Positions 53,204-62,048 of a stretch of 64,000 nt of DNA are shown here, in pieces (position 1 is the stretch's first letter; each line of letters opens with the position of its first letter). Source of the stretch: Desulfocurvibacter africanus subsp. africanus DSM 2603 (GTDB lineage Bacteria > Desulfobacterota > Desulfovibrionia > Desulfovibrionales > Desulfovibrionaceae). Location of the stretch: the NCBI RefSeq assembly GCF_000422545.1, contig NZ_AULZ01000008.1, forward strand, positions 62,001-126,000, read 5' to 3'. The notes beneath the pieces were generated by a model. The model was not told where the DNA came from. It did not search any database and worked only from the letters and a program-made list of their open reading frames with translations. A program made the translations under genes and the position numbers.

Positions 53204-54573
53204 CAATAGCCCTTTCCGGGATTGAGTATCCCGCTCGGGTCGAAAGCTTTTTTGACGTCGCGCATAAGCGCCCTCTCCGGTTCGCCGATCTGCCAGTGCA
53301 GATAGGGCAGCTTGGTCAGGCCCACGCCGTGCTCGCCGGACAGGGTGCCGCCAAGCTCGATGGTGACGCGCAGGACGTCTTCCTTGGTCTGGCGGGCGCG
53401 CGCCAGTTCATCGGGGTTGGAGGCGTCATGCATGATGTTCACGTGCAGGTTGCCGTCGCCAAGGTGACCGAAGAGGAGCATCTTAAGATTGCGCTCCCGG
53501 CCCAAGGCCTGAAAACGCTTGACCGCTTCACCGACCTTGCCGCGCGGCACGGTAACGTCGTCGCTGATCTTGTCCGGTGCTATGCGGAATGAGGCCGGAT
53601 TGATGAGTCTGCGCAGCTCCCACAGGGGTTCCTCCTCCTGACCTCGCCCAGTGAGCAGGCAGGTGGGATCGTGCCGCTTGAAAACAGCCTCCAGCCGGCG
53701 CAGGTCCTCGGCCACGGCGGACTCGCTGCCGTCGATGCGCAACAGCAGCGCGGCTTGCGTGCCTTGGGGCCAGGGAGCCTCGCCCTCGCCGGCGATGGCC
53801 TCCAGCACCAAGCCGGCCATGAACTCCATGGCCGTGGGCAGCGTGCCGCAACCAAAGACCGCGCGCGCCGCATCCAGGGCCGCGTCCAGCGTCCCAAATC
53901 CAGCCAGCAACGAGGCCGTGGCCTCGGGCAGCGGCAAAAGCTTGAGGGTCAGTTCGGTCATGACGCCCAGCGAACCCTCGCTGCCCACGAACAGCCGCGC
54001 CAGATCCAGGCCGGCCACGTTCTTGTGACAGCGGCCGCCGAGACGCATGACCCTGCCGCCCGGCAGCACGGCTTCCACGCCGAGCACGTAATCCCTGGTC
54101 ACGCCGTACTTGACCGCGCGCATGCCGCCCGCGCCCATGGCCACGTTGCCGCCAATGGTGGAGAAGGCCGCGCTGGCCGGGTCGGGCGGATAGAACAGCC
54201 GGCGCTTTTTCAGCTCCTTCTGCAAATCGCCATTGATGACGCCCGGCTCGACCACGGCCACGAAATCCTCGGCGCTGATCTCCTTGACCCTGTTCATGCG
54301 CAACATGGACACGACCACGCCGCCCTTGTCGGGCACGGTCCCGCCGACCACGTTCGTGGCCCGTCCGCGCGTGAACAGCGGCACCTTTTCGGCCTCGGCC
54401 CAGCGCAGCAGCTCCACGATCTGTTCGCGATTCTCGGGTCGCACCACAGCCCAAGGCTGGCCGCTCAGGCGGCTAGCGTCGGTGCCGAAGATGAGCTTCT
54501 CCTCGGGGGTGAATAAGCTGGCGTCGCCGGGGAACAGGTCGTGGAGGAACTTTTCGTGCCGGGAGGTGAGCAT
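53203..54573 (-). CDS. FAD-linked oxidase subunit (D-lactate dehydrogenase/glycolate oxidase GlcD-like)
   Basis: A 456-residue flavoprotein. FAD-binding type 4 (PCMH) domain at about 35-215 (VPLFTRGRATNVVGG, PDPASAAFSTIGGNVAMGAGG) and FAD-oxidase C domain at about 225-456, ending with GTLSGEHGVGLTKLPYL, where the His is part of the active site, and KKAFDPSGILNPGKGY. Expected reaction: oxidation of D-lactate or glycolate to the oxo acid. Lactate is a main growth substrate for sulfate reducers, so D-lactate is favoured. Operon with the Fe-S subunit. Confidence 0.93.
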   Translation of the reverse strand: MLTSRHEKFLHDLFPGDASLFTPEEKLIFGTDASRLSGQPWAVVRPENREQIVELLRWAEAEKVPLFTRGRATNVVGGTVPDKGGVVVSMLRMNRVKEISAEDFVAVVEPGVINGDLQKELKKRRLFYPPDPASAAFSTIGGNVAMGAGGMRAVKYGVTRDYVLGVEAVLPGGRVMRLGGRCHKNVAGLDLARLFVGSEGSLGVMTELTLKLLPLPEATASLLAGFGTLDAALDAARAVFGCGTLPTAMEFMAGLVLEAIAGEGEAPWPQGTQAALLLRIDGSESAVAEDLRRLEAVFKRHDPTCLLTGRGQEEEPLWELRRLINPASFRIAPDKISDDVTVPRGKVGEAVKRFQALGRERNLKMLLFGHLGDGNLHVNIMHDASNPDELARARQTKEDVLRVTIELGGTLSGEHGVGLTKLPYLHWQIGEPERALMRDVKKAFDPSGILNPGKGY

Positions 54574-54639
54574 GCGGGCTCCTGAGTATCCCGCGCGAAG
54601 CGCGAAAGAAGAGTTTTAGGAGGGGTTGGAGGCACGAAG

Positions 54640-54675
54640 GGAAGGGGAACCCTTTTCCAAAAGGGTTCCCCTTCC
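54640..54675. repeat. Perfect 17-bp palindromic hairpin
   Basis: GGAAGGGGAACCCTTTT and its exact inverse separated by CC, in the 117-base gap between smpB and the FAD subunit gene. No T-run follows on either strand, so it is not a standard terminator. Confidence 0.85.
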
Positions 54676-54689
54676 CCATCCTCAAGTCT

Positions 54690-55151
54690 TTAATATCGCG
54701 CCAACTGCCGCGCGGTATCCTTGGCGATATCGCGCTGCTTGATGTCCTCGCGCCGGTCATGGAGCTTCTTGCCCCTGGCCAGGGAGATCTCCAGCTTGAC
54801 GCGGCCGTTTTTGAAATACATGCGCACGGGCACCACGGACAGGCCCTTCTGCTCGACCTTGTCCGTCAGGCGCTCGATCTCCTCGGTGTGCAGGAGCAGC
54901 TTACGCTCGCGCTCGGGGTCGATCTGCACGTAGCCAGCGTTCTCGTAGGGCGCGATATGCACGCCCCTGAGCCAGGCTTCGCCGCTCTTGAATTCCACGT
55001 AGCCGTCCTTGAAGCTGACATGCCCCTGGCGCAGGGATTTGACCTCCACGCCTTGCAGGGCCACGCCCGCCTCGAATGATTCCAGCAACTCGTAGAGATG
55101 CCGGGCCTTCTTGTTGACGGCTATGGACTTGACGCCACTTTGCTTTGCCAT
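54690..55151 (-). CDS. smpB: SsrA-binding protein SmpB
   Basis: tmRNA-binding protein for ribosome rescue, 153 residues, expected length. Start: [33 protein letters not shown]-terminal basic helix [19 protein letters not shown], which reaches the decoding centre. Last gene of the rsmI-IID-ptsH-ptsI-smpB cluster on the minus strand. The tmRNA gene itself is not seen nearby. Confidence 0.97.
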   Translation of the reverse strand: MAKQSGVKSIAVNKKARHLYELLESFEAGVALQGVEVKSLRQGHVSFKDGYVEFKSGEAWLRGVHIAPYENAGYVQIDPERERKLLLHTEEIERLTDKVEQKGLSVVPVRMYFKNGRVKLEISLARGKKLHDRREDIKQRDIAKDTARQLARY

Positions 55152-55172
55152 GGGCGAGTAATAATGCCTGAA

Positions 55173-56945
55173 CTAGTCGTTGTCGAGGAGCGAGGTGTAG
55201 AAGGTCAGTTCTTCCGGGAAGGATTTGAAGATGGTCTCGCGCACGAGACGGTTGGTGAGGGTTACGGTGGAGGACTGCAGCACGTCCTTGAGCAGCTGCT
55301 TGCAGTCCTGCAGGTTCGCGCGGCGAATGATGCGCTTGATGCCGGGGATGGCCTGCGGTCCGAGGCTGATGCAGTCGACCTGCATGCCCATGAGGATGGG
55401 CACGCAAAAAGGGTCCGCGGCCATTTCGCCGCACACGCTGACCTCGATGCCCGCCTGATGCCCCGCGTCCACCACGTATTTGATCATGCGCACGATGGCC
55501 GGATGCAGCGGCTGATACAGGTGCGAAACGTGGCGGTTGGTGCGGTCGATGCCCAGGGAGTACTGGATGAGATCGTTGGTGCCGATGGAAAAGAAGTCGA
55601 CTTCCTTGGCCAGGAACTCGGCAATCATGACCGCGCTGGGCACCTCCATCATGATGCCCACGGGCAGGTCGGGATTGAACTCCTTGCCTTCGATGGCGAG
55701 TTCCTGCTTGCACACCTGGAGCAGATCCTTGGCGTAGCGCAGTTCCTGGGTGCCGGAAATCATGGGGAACATGAGCGAGACATTGCCCTGCACCGCGGCG
55801 CGCAGTATGGCGCGCATCTGGGTCTTGAACATCTGCGGATGGCGCATGCAGAAGCGGATGGCCCGCAGGCCCAGGGCCGGGTTGCTCTCGTCCAGCGCGC
55901 CGTAATGGCTGATCAGCTTGTCCGCGCCAAGATCCAGGGTGCGCAAAGTCAGCCGGCTGGGCGCCAGGATGGAGGCCAGGTCGCGGTACTCCTCGTAGAG
56001 CTCCTCCTCGGTGGGCAGCTCGGTGCGGTTCATGTAGGAGTACTCGGTGCGGTAAAGGCCCACGCCCTCGCCGCCGTTGTCGATGACCTGGGCGACCTCC
56101 TCGAAGAGTTCGATGTTGGCCAGGACCTTGATCTGGAAGCCGTCGCGCGTCTCGCCCGGCAGGTGGCAGAACCGGATGGTGGTCTTCTGGTACTGCTCGA
56201 ACTGGAGCTTGAGGTCCGTGTAGTATTCCAGCTCCTCGTCGTCGGGGTCCACCAGTATCTTGCCCGAGAAACCGTCGAGAATGACCAGATCGCCGTCGGT
56301 GACGCTCTCTTCCAGGTCGCTTACGCCCACGATGGCCGGAATCTGCAGCGAGCGGGCCAGGATGCCGGTGTGCGAGGTCTTGGCGCCCGTGGCCGTGGCG
56401 AAGCTCATGATCTTGTCCAGCTCCAGATCCACGGTGTCGGCCGGGGACAGGTCGTGGGCCATGAGCACCACGCGGCTCTGAAGGGAGCTGATGTCGCTTA
56501 CAGCGCCCACGAGGCGGGCCTGCACGCGTTCAGCCACCAGGCGCACGTCTTCCATGCGTTCGCGGATGTAGGGGTCCTGCAGGGCGCTGAAAGCCTCACG
56601 CAGTTCGGAGACGGCCTTCTCCAAGGCCCATTCGGCGTTGATGCACAGTTCGCGGATGTTTTTCTCGGCCAGGGCCCGCAACTTTGGGTCCTTGAGGATC
56701 ATGACGTGGGAGTCGATGATCAACGCGTTCTCGCGCAGCTCCTTGGGCACTTTGCGACGGATGGCCTCCAGCTCGATCTCCGCTTCGGAAAAGGAGAGAT
56801 GGAGTCTGGCGACCTCGCCGGAGATCGCGGTGTCGAGAATGGTCTGTCGCGGAAGGTGGCGAAAACGGCTGCGGTTCAGGAAAAATGCCTTGCCGATTGA
56901 GACGCCCGCCGAGACCGGGATGCCGGTGATGGTCTTGTGCGCCAA
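55173..56945 (-). CDS. ptsI: Phosphoenolpyruvate-protein phosphotransferase (enzyme I)
   Basis: Enzyme I of the PTS, 590 residues, passes phosphate from PEP to HPr. The phospho-His is in GAKTSHTGILARSLQIPAIVG, the PEP-binding C-terminal half has GLYRTEYSYMNRTELPTEEE and VSVCGEMAADP. No GAF or other fusion. It starts just after ptsH (6 bases). With IID but no IIA/IIB/IIC in the window, the phosphate probably serves regulation or an unlinked permease. Confidence 0.97.
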   Translation of the reverse strand: MAHKTITGIPVSAGVSIGKAFFLNRSRFRHLPRQTILDTAISGEVARLHLSFSEAEIELEAIRRKVPKELRENALIIDSHVMILKDPKLRALAEKNIRELCINAEWALEKAVSELREAFSALQDPYIRERMEDVRLVAERVQARLVGAVSDISSLQSRVVLMAHDLSPADTVDLELDKIMSFATATGAKTSHTGILARSLQIPAIVGVSDLEESVTDGDLVILDGFSGKILVDPDDEELEYYTDLKLQFEQYQKTTIRFCHLPGETRDGFQIKVLANIELFEEVAQVIDNGGEGVGLYRTEYSYMNRTELPTEEELYEEYRDLASILAPSRLTLRTLDLGADKLISHYGALDESNPALGLRAIRFCMRHPQMFKTQMRAILRAAVQGNVSLMFPMISGTQELRYAKDLLQVCKQELAIEGKEFNPDLPVGIMMEVPSAVMIAEFLAKEVDFFSIGTNDLIQYSLGIDRTNRHVSHLYQPLHPAIVRMIKYVVDAGHQAGIEVSVCGEMAADPFCVPILMGMQVDCISLGPQAIPGIKRIIRRANLQDCKQLLKDVLQSSTVTLTNRLVRETIFKSFPEELTFYTSLLDND

Positions 56946-56951
56946 AGGGGA

Positions 56952-57260
56952 TCAGCCTTCCTGGAACTTGGTGCGGAACAGGCGGGCCAAATGCTCGACA
57001 GCCTGAGCCGCATCCTCGCCGCTGGCCATGATCTCCAGACCACAGCCGTTGCGAGCAGCCAGAGTCAGAATGTCCAGGATGCTCTTGGCATCCACTTCCT
57101 GAGCGCCGACCTTGAGCAGTATCCGGCTGGAGAACTTTTGGGCCTCTTGAGCCAACCTGGCCGCCGGTCTGGCATGCAGACCCAGCTCGTTGACCACGCA
57201 GACCCGCCTTGTGAGATATTGCCGCTGTGTCTCCGACACGTTGGTTTGCGTATCCATCAC
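56952..57260 (-). CDS. ptsH: Phosphocarrier protein HPr
   Basis: A 102-residue HPr. The active-site His is in ELGLHARPAARLA and the regulatory Ser site in DAKSILDILTLAA (Ser aligned with HPr Ser46; its use would need an HPr kinase, which is not seen here). About 15 residues longer at the N-terminus than typical HPr. Coupled to ptsI. Confidence 0.95.
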   Translation of the reverse strand: MMDTQTNVSETQRQYLTRRVCVVNELGLHARPAARLAQEAQKFSSRILLKVGAQEVDAKSILDILTLAARNGCGLEIMASGEDAAQAVEHLARLFRTKFQEG

Positions 57261-57281
57261 CCCTCCCCAGGCCGAGAAGGC

Positions 57282-58046
57282 CTAGAGGGTTTCAAGCCAT
57301 CTGAGAACAAAGGGCGCGACTGCGTACCCGGCCAGCAGGAAAATCAGGGCTAGGCCTCGCGAAAGCCGCGTCTTGAGCACAAGCCAAGTCGCCAGGCACA
57401 GGGCGCCGACGCCGAGTACCCACCCGGTCCAACGCACTGGCTCAGGCCATACAAGATACCAGAACAGAACCGTGAGCAAGGCGTTGACAAGCTTGATGCG
57501 TCGGCCCCAGTTTATGAGGTTGAACCTCTTGAGCCTGGGTAGAAACCGAAAGCCCTCGCGCAGCCCGGCGAAGAAAGTCAGTGCCTTGAATGCCTGCAGA
57601 CTCAGCAGCAGGACACCCCCTGTTAGCACAGCAGCCACGCCATGACCAGTGACGATCATGCAGGCGGTCGCCAAAGCCCAGAGCACCAGGACGCCGCCGC
57701 CGAACACGGAATCTCCAATGGCCGACAGGGTATAGATCGTGGTTTGGCGTACGTTTTCCAGCGTGCCGGGCGGGAGTTGATTCTTGGCGATCTTGATTTC
57801 GAGGGACAGGAATATGCCGATGAGCAGCGGCGTCCAGAAGGGATGGGTGTTGTAGTGGCGCAGGTAGCGCCTGCGGGCGTCGTATAGGTCTTTCCCCTGG
57901 ACGTGGATGGCTACGAGCCCAGGGTCCATGGCGTAGCTCAGGCCAATGTTCTGCATGCCCCTGGTGTTGAAGTTGGCCCCAACCAGGTATGAACGCGCCA
58001 GGCAGCGAAACAGGACGCTAACTTCAGGCTCACCGCTCGGCCTCAC
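57282..58046 (-). CDS. PTS mannose-family IID component
   Basis: A 254-residue membrane protein of the mannose/fructose/sorbose PTS IID family: YLVGANFNTRGMQNIGLSYAMDPGL near the start, RYLRHYNTHPFWTPLLIG and QTTIYTLSAIGDSVFGGG. IID pairs with IIC to form the permease, but no IIC, IIA or IIB gene is present between 49 and 64 kb. The start is a GTG with AAGGTGG upstream. Position between rsmI and ptsH suggests co-expression with the general PTS proteins. Confidence 0.9.
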   Translation of the reverse strand: MRPSGEPEVSVLFRCLARSYLVGANFNTRGMQNIGLSYAMDPGLVAIHVQGKDLYDARRRYLRHYNTHPFWTPLLIGIFLSLEIKIAKNQLPPGTLENVRQTTIYTLSAIGDSVFGGGVLVLWALATACMIVTGHGVAAVLTGGVLLLSLQAFKALTFFAGLREGFRFLPRLKRFNLINWGRRIKLVNALLTVLFWYLVWPEPVRWTGWVLGVGALCLATWLVLKTRLSRGLALIFLLAGYAVAPFVLRWLETL

Positions 58047-58062
58047 CCTTCACCACCTTGGG

Positions 58063-58902
58063 CTACCCCGACTTGTCCATCAGGCGCTCGTACACAGCCT
58101 TGGCCGTCCAACCGCACACGCGCTCGGCCGTACGCCGGGCGACCTCCTTGGGCCTGCCCCCGCGCAGGACCTCTTCTTCGAGCACGGCCGCCATCTCGGC
58201 TTCGGACGTGCGCAGCTCTTCCGCGGGCGGCCCGACAATCACGGTCAGCTCCCCCAGAAGATCCAGTTGCACATCCTCACGCTTCGACAGTCGCCCCAAA
58301 ATAAACTGCTCGTGCTCCTTGGTCAATTCGCGAGCCACGCAGAATTCTCTATCGCCCAGGGTTTCGGCTGCCAGCTCCAGGGTTGCCGTCAGGCGGTTCT
58401 TGCGCTCGAAGAACACGAGCGTGGCCTTCGTGGCCCCGTACTCCTCGAAGAGCCGGCGCACGTCCACATCGCGGCGGGGCAGAAAACCCAGGAACACGAA
58501 CGGATAAGGCGGCAAACCGCTGGCCGACAGAGCCGCCACGGGAGCCGATGGACCGGGCACGGGCGATACGGCATGGCCCCGCTCGCGGCAGGCGCGCACC
58601 AAGCGGTAGCCGGGATCGGACAAGAGCGGCGTGCCCGCGTCGGATACCAGAGCCACATCATGTCCCTGGTCCAACTCGGCCAGCACCTGGGTCACACGGC
58701 CTTCCTCGTTGTGCTCGAAAAAGCTCATGTACCGCTTGGCCCCAATGCCCAGGCGCTTGAACAGCAGCCCGGCGCGACGAGTGTCCTCGGCCAGCACCAG
58801 ATCTGCCGCCGACAGTATTTCGCGTGCACGCGGCGACAAGTCTCCCGCATTGCCCAACGGCGTGGCGACGACGTAAAGGCGACCGCGCCTGGGTTCGTCC
58901 AT
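58063..58902 (-). CDS. rsmI: 16S rRNA (cytidine(1402)-2'-O)-methyltransferase
   Basis: RsmI, 279 residues, SAM-dependent tetrapyrrole-methylase fold. Blocks: GRLYVVATPLGNAGDLSPRA, LVLAEDTRRAGLL, LVSDAGTPLLSDPG and PGPSAPVAAL. ATG at 58902 follows GAGGAGG; a longer in-frame extension upstream is not conserved. First gene of the PTS-smpB cluster. Confidence 0.95.
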   Translation of the reverse strand: MDEPRRGRLYVVATPLGNAGDLSPRAREILSAADLVLAEDTRRAGLLFKRLGIGAKRYMSFFEHNEEGRVTQVLAELDQGHDVALVSDAGTPLLSDPGYRLVRACRERGHAVSPVPGPSAPVAALSASGLPPYPFVFLGFLPRRDVDVRRLFEEYGATKATLVFFERKNRLTATLELAAETLGDREFCVARELTKEHEQFILGRLSKREDVQLDLLGELTVIVGPPAEELRTSEAEMAAVLEEEVLRGGRPKEVARRTAERVCGWTAKAVYERLMDKSG

Positions 58903-59473
58903 GATGCCCTCCTCCCCGAACCTTGTCCGCGGCGGCATTTCCCCTGGCGGAAGTGCCTGCAATCGCCGCCCGACCATGGCCCCATGAGTTCGTCTTCAGA
59001 AAAGCCGGCCCGCGTTTCATGTCACGAGATGCGTATTTCGGCAAATGATCCCCGGAGTGGCAAACACATGAGATTGAGCCTTGCCCCTTGATCCTAGATC
59101 TAGAGCAGATTGCTTTTAAGACGCCCGCTCCGGCGTTGACGGCGCAAGTGAATTGCGCCTACGCCTACGCGGCGGCAAGCCATGCCGACGCATGGCTTGC
59201 AGAGCATTTTCAAAAGCAAAATGCTCTAATCTGGCCTCCGGGTCCCTGCTACTCAAAGACCTGTCGATCCGTGCGGCCCGCGTTCCATCCGTCCGGCCAT
59301 GAAGCACACAAATCGCCAGGTGACGGCGCGGTGAGCAAGACTTATAGGTACGGCAACAGAGCGGGAATGTCGCATCCACAGCCGCTCGATTCAACCGCGT
59401 GCGGTCGCCGCCGACTCCTGGAAGCACTTCCAGTCAAAGCGGTCCGCGCCTCTGCCTGTAGGAATACCACCAT
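58903..59473. other. Intergenic region before rlmD holding MITE copy 4
   Basis: About 570 bases between the divergent rsmI and rlmD genes. Apart from the 128-bp element at 59101-59228 no gene or RNA is supported. The last 15 bases hold no strong ribosome site for rlmD. Confidence 0.4.
59101..59228 (+). mobile_element. 128-bp MITE-like element, copy 4
   Basis: Near-identical to copies 2 and 3 and in the same orientation, bounded by TA. Shows the intact hairpins: 11-bp GCAAGCCATGC stem, 7-bp GGCGCAA/TTGCGCC stem, 9-bp GAGCATTTT/AAAATGCTC stem. Confidence 0.9.
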
Positions 59474-61000
59474 ATGACGCAAGAGCTTCGCTCCGGCGAC
59501 GTGCTGGAGCTTGATATCGAGAAATTGACTTGCGGCGGTCGGGGGCTCGCCCGGCTCCAAGGCCGGGCCGTGTTCGTCGAGCGCGGGCTGCCCGGCCAGC
59601 TCGTACGCGCGCGACTGTCCAAGCTCGCCAAACGCCACGCCGAAGCCGCGACCGTCGAGGTGCTGCGCTCCTCGCCCGAGCAAATCGAGCCCTTCTGCCC
59701 TCACTACGCCGACTGCGGCGGCTGCGACTGGCAAGACCTGGATTACGCCGCGCAGCTGCGCTGGAAGCGTCAGATCGTGGCCGAGTCCCTGCGCCATATC
59801 GGCCGCCAATCCGGCGAATCCGGCCAATCAGGGCAGGACGTGCAGGACTTGGTAAATGAAACCACGCCCTCGCCCCTGCTGCGCGGCTTCCGCAACAAGA
59901 TGGAGTTCGCCTTCGCCGGTCGTGAACTGCAAGTAGGGCTGCGCTCCTGGCGCGACCCGCGCATGGTGCTCGACGTGACCGCCTGCGGCCTCATGGCCGA
60001 TCCGGCCATGGCCGTGCTGGCCGCCGTGCGCGAGATGGCCCGCGCGGGCAGCGCGGCAGTATTCGACCCTGCGACCGGCCGAGGCGTATGGCGCTTTCTC
60101 GTGCTGCGCGATTCGCGGCCTGCCGAGGCTAATGCCTTAAGAACTGGGGAGGGCGTTGCCCTCCCCAGACCCCTCCCACCAGGGGCGGACGCGCCCCTGG
60201 ACCCGCGTAGTTCGGTGTTGGGATGCCGAGGTGAGGCTGAATTGACCTGCGCGGCCGGGTTGCAGGCCATCCTGATCACGGGGCCAGGCAACGAGGCCGC
60301 GAAACAGGCCGCTATCATGGCTCAAGGGCTATTGGAACGCTTCCCCGGCTTGAGCGTAGCGCACGGCGTGCGGCGCGACAAGGCGGCCGTGGCCTATGCC
60401 GAGGAGATCGTGCGCGCCTGGGGCGACCCGGTGCTGGAGATGTCGCTGGGGGGGCTGCGATATCGGCTCTCGCCGCAGGCTTTCTTTCAGACCAACACAG
60501 CCGGGGCCGAAAGGCTTTTCGGGCTGGTGGAAGAGATGGCCGGCCTGTCCGACTGGCCGATCGACGCGGAAGTCTTCGACTGTTACTGCGGCGTGGGGGC
60601 CATGGCCCTGCGCCTGGCGCGCGCGGCCGGACACGTTACGGGCTTCGAGCTGGTGGAGGGCGCGGTGCGCGACGCGACCGACAACGCGCGCCTGAACAAC
60701 CTTACCAACTGCTCCTTCGTGGCCGGCGACCTGCGCCGCACCCTGGCCGACCGCAAGCTTCCCAAGCCGGACGTGCTGGTCATCGATCCGCCGCGCGCGG
60801 GCATGCATCCGGACGTGGCCGCGCGTATTTTGGACCTCGCGCCAGAGCGCATCGTGTCCGTGTCCTGCGACCCGGCCACCTTCGCCCGCGACGCGGCCCT
60901 GCTCCTGCCCGGCTACTCGCTGGCCCGCGTCGTGCCCGTGGATCTCTTTCCGCACAACCACCACGTGGAAACCGTGGCCCTGCTCGTCAGACGGACATAA
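59474..61000 (+). CDS. rlmD: 23S rRNA (uracil-5-)-methyltransferase RlmD/RumA family, with in-frame repeat insertion
   Basis: SAM-dependent RNA uracil C5-methyltransferase, 508 residues. N-terminal TRAM domain (about 8-68), [4Fe-4S] motif Cys75, Cys81, Cys84 and probably Cys171, SAM loop DCYCGVGAMALRLA, and catalytic Cys in VSVSCDPATFARD. Two additions are odd: residues about 112-121 (QSG, ESG, QSG) come from a 9-base repeat, and residues about 222-250 come from a type A palindromic element inserted in frame. Both lie in loops between conserved blocks, so activity is probably kept. Specific target base (U1939 or tRNA U54) is not certain. Confidence 0.88.
   Translation: MTQELRSGDVLELDIEKLTCGGRGLARLQGRAVFVERGLPGQLVRARLSKLAKRHAEAATVEVLRSSPEQIEPFCPHYADCGGCDWQDLDYAAQLRWKRQIVAESLRHIGRQSGESGQSGQDVQDLVNETTPSPLLRGFRNKMEFAFAGRELQVGLRSWRDPRMVLDVTACGLMADPAMAVLAAVREMARAGSAAVFDPATGRGVWRFLVLRDSRPAEANALRTGEGVALPRPLPPGADAPLDPRSSVLGCRGEAELTCAAGLQAILITGPGNEAAKQAAIMAQGLLERFPGLSVAHGVRRDKAAVAYAEEIVRAWGDPVLEMSLGGLRYRLSPQAFFQTNTAGAERLFGLVEEMAGLSDWPIDAEVFDCYCGVGAMALRLARAAGHVTGFELVEGAVRDATDNARLNNLTNCSFVAGDLRRTLADRKLPKPDVLVIDPPRAGMHPDVAARILDLAPERIVSVSCDPATFARDAALLLPGYSLARVVPVDLFPHNHHVETVALLVRRT
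59795..59845 (+). repeat. Nonanucleotide repeat inside rlmD
   Basis: CAATCCGGC, GAATCCGGC and CAATCAGGG follow one another in frame, giving QSG, ESG and QSG just before the first beta strand of the methyltransferase part. Confidence 0.6.
60141..60213 (+). repeat. Type A palindromic element inside rlmD
   Basis: GGGGAGGGC-GTT-GCCCTCCCC, then CAGGGGCG-GA-CGCGCCCCTG and GGACCCGCG, the same as the intergenic copy at 16084-16159. It adds about 28 residues (rich in Pro, Gly, Ala) to RlmD without breaking the frame. Confidence 0.9.
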
Positions 61001-61075
61001 GACGACCTCGATACCCGCCTGCAAGGTCACTGGCCGTCCGCTAAACAACCACGCATAAGATCATTCAGTAGGAAA

Positions 61076-61152
61076 AACACGGGGTCCAGGGGGATTATCC
61101 CCCTGGCGGGGTGAGGTGTGGAGAGGGGCAGTACCCCTCTCCACAAGCCTTT
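61076..61152 (+). repeat. Type B paired-hairpin repeat
   Basis: GGGTCCAGGGGGATTATCCCCCTGG, GCGGGGTGAGGT, then GGAGAGGGGC-AGT-ACCCCTCTCC. It lies between the convergent rlmD and UbiA-family genes and may stop both transcripts. Confidence 0.8.
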
Positions 61153-61160
61153 CGACAGGC

Positions 61161-62048
61161 TTAGATCATCCACAAGTCCAGCAGCACGCCGGCGAAGATC
61201 ATGATGGCCACCACGCCGTTGACCGTGAAGAAGGCCGTGTTCACGCGGCGCAGGTCGTCCGGCCGCACCAGAGTGTGCTCGTAGGCCAGGATCGCGCCGA
61301 TGAGCGCGGCCACGAGGTAGTACGGCCAGCCCGCGCCCCAGGCCCAGCCGGCCAGCAGGAAAAAGATAGCCGTGTTGGCGTGGCTGAAGGCGGCGATGGA
61401 CAGGGCAGCCGGGATGCCGAAGCGCGCCGGGATGGCGTACAGGCCGACCTTGCGGTCGAACTCCACGTCCTGGGTGGCGTACAGGATATCGAAGCCCGCG
61501 ACCCAGAAGGTCACGCCCAGGCCCAGCAATACCGGTGCGATATGGAATGAGGCGGTGACGGCCAGCCAGCCGGCCACGGGAGCCAGGCCCAGCACCGTGC
61601 CGAGCCAGTAGTGGCACAGGAAGGTGAAACGCTTGGTGTAGCTGTAGCCGCCGGCCAGGATCAGCGCCACGGGCGACAGGGACAGCGCGAGCATGTTGAG
61701 CCCGGCGCAGGCCAGCACGAAAACAGCTCCTGTGATCAGAGCCATGTACCGCGCAGAGGACACGGAGACCTCGCCGGTGACCAGGGGCCGGCCTTGCGTT
61801 CGCGGGTTGCGGCGATCATAAGGCAGGTCGGCCAGGCGATTCACGACCATGGCGAAGGAGCGCACCGCGACCATGGCCACGGTGATCAGCAGGAACACGC
61901 GCCAGCCTGGCCAGCCACTCGCGGCCATGACCATGCCGCAATAGGCGAAGGGCAGCGCGAAGATCGAGTGCTCGATCTTGACCAGCCGCGCGAAGGCCAC
62001 TAGGTGACGCCACACGCCTTTGATATTCACTTTCCCGGGTCCGTTCAC
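61161..62048 (-). CDS. UbiA-family prenyltransferase
   Basis: A 295-residue integral membrane prenyltransferase with about nine helices. The two aspartate motifs are NRLADLPYDRRNPRT and YATQDVEFDRKVGLYAIP. It transfers a polyprenyl chain to an aromatic ring in quinone synthesis. Menaquinone via MqnP (futalosine path) or MenA is more likely than ubiquinone in this organism type; the substrate is not decided. The start is GTG at 62048 with AGGAGG upstream, overlapping the stop of the previous gene (GTGA). Confidence 0.9.
   Translation of the reverse strand: MNGPGKVNIKGVWRHLVAFARLVKIEHSIFALPFAYCGMVMAASGWPGWRVFLLITVAMVAVRSFAMVVNRLADLPYDRRNPRTQGRPLVTGEVSVSSARYMALITGAVFVLACAGLNMLALSLSPVALILAGGYSYTKRFTFLCHYWLGTVLGLAPVAGWLAVTASFHIAPVLLGLGVTFWVAGFDILYATQDVEFDRKVGLYAIPARFGIPAALSIAAFSHANTAIFFLLAGWAWGAGWPYYLVAALIGAILAYEHTLVRPDDLRRVNTAFFTVNGVVAIMIFAGVLLDLWMI

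Noticed and set aside
55098-56900. A 600-codon open frame opposite ptsI, and similar long antisense frames opposite secA, nuoD and the NuoL-like gene
   Set aside because: No family-like sequence or ribosome site; all are explained by high GC in the third codon position of the real genes.
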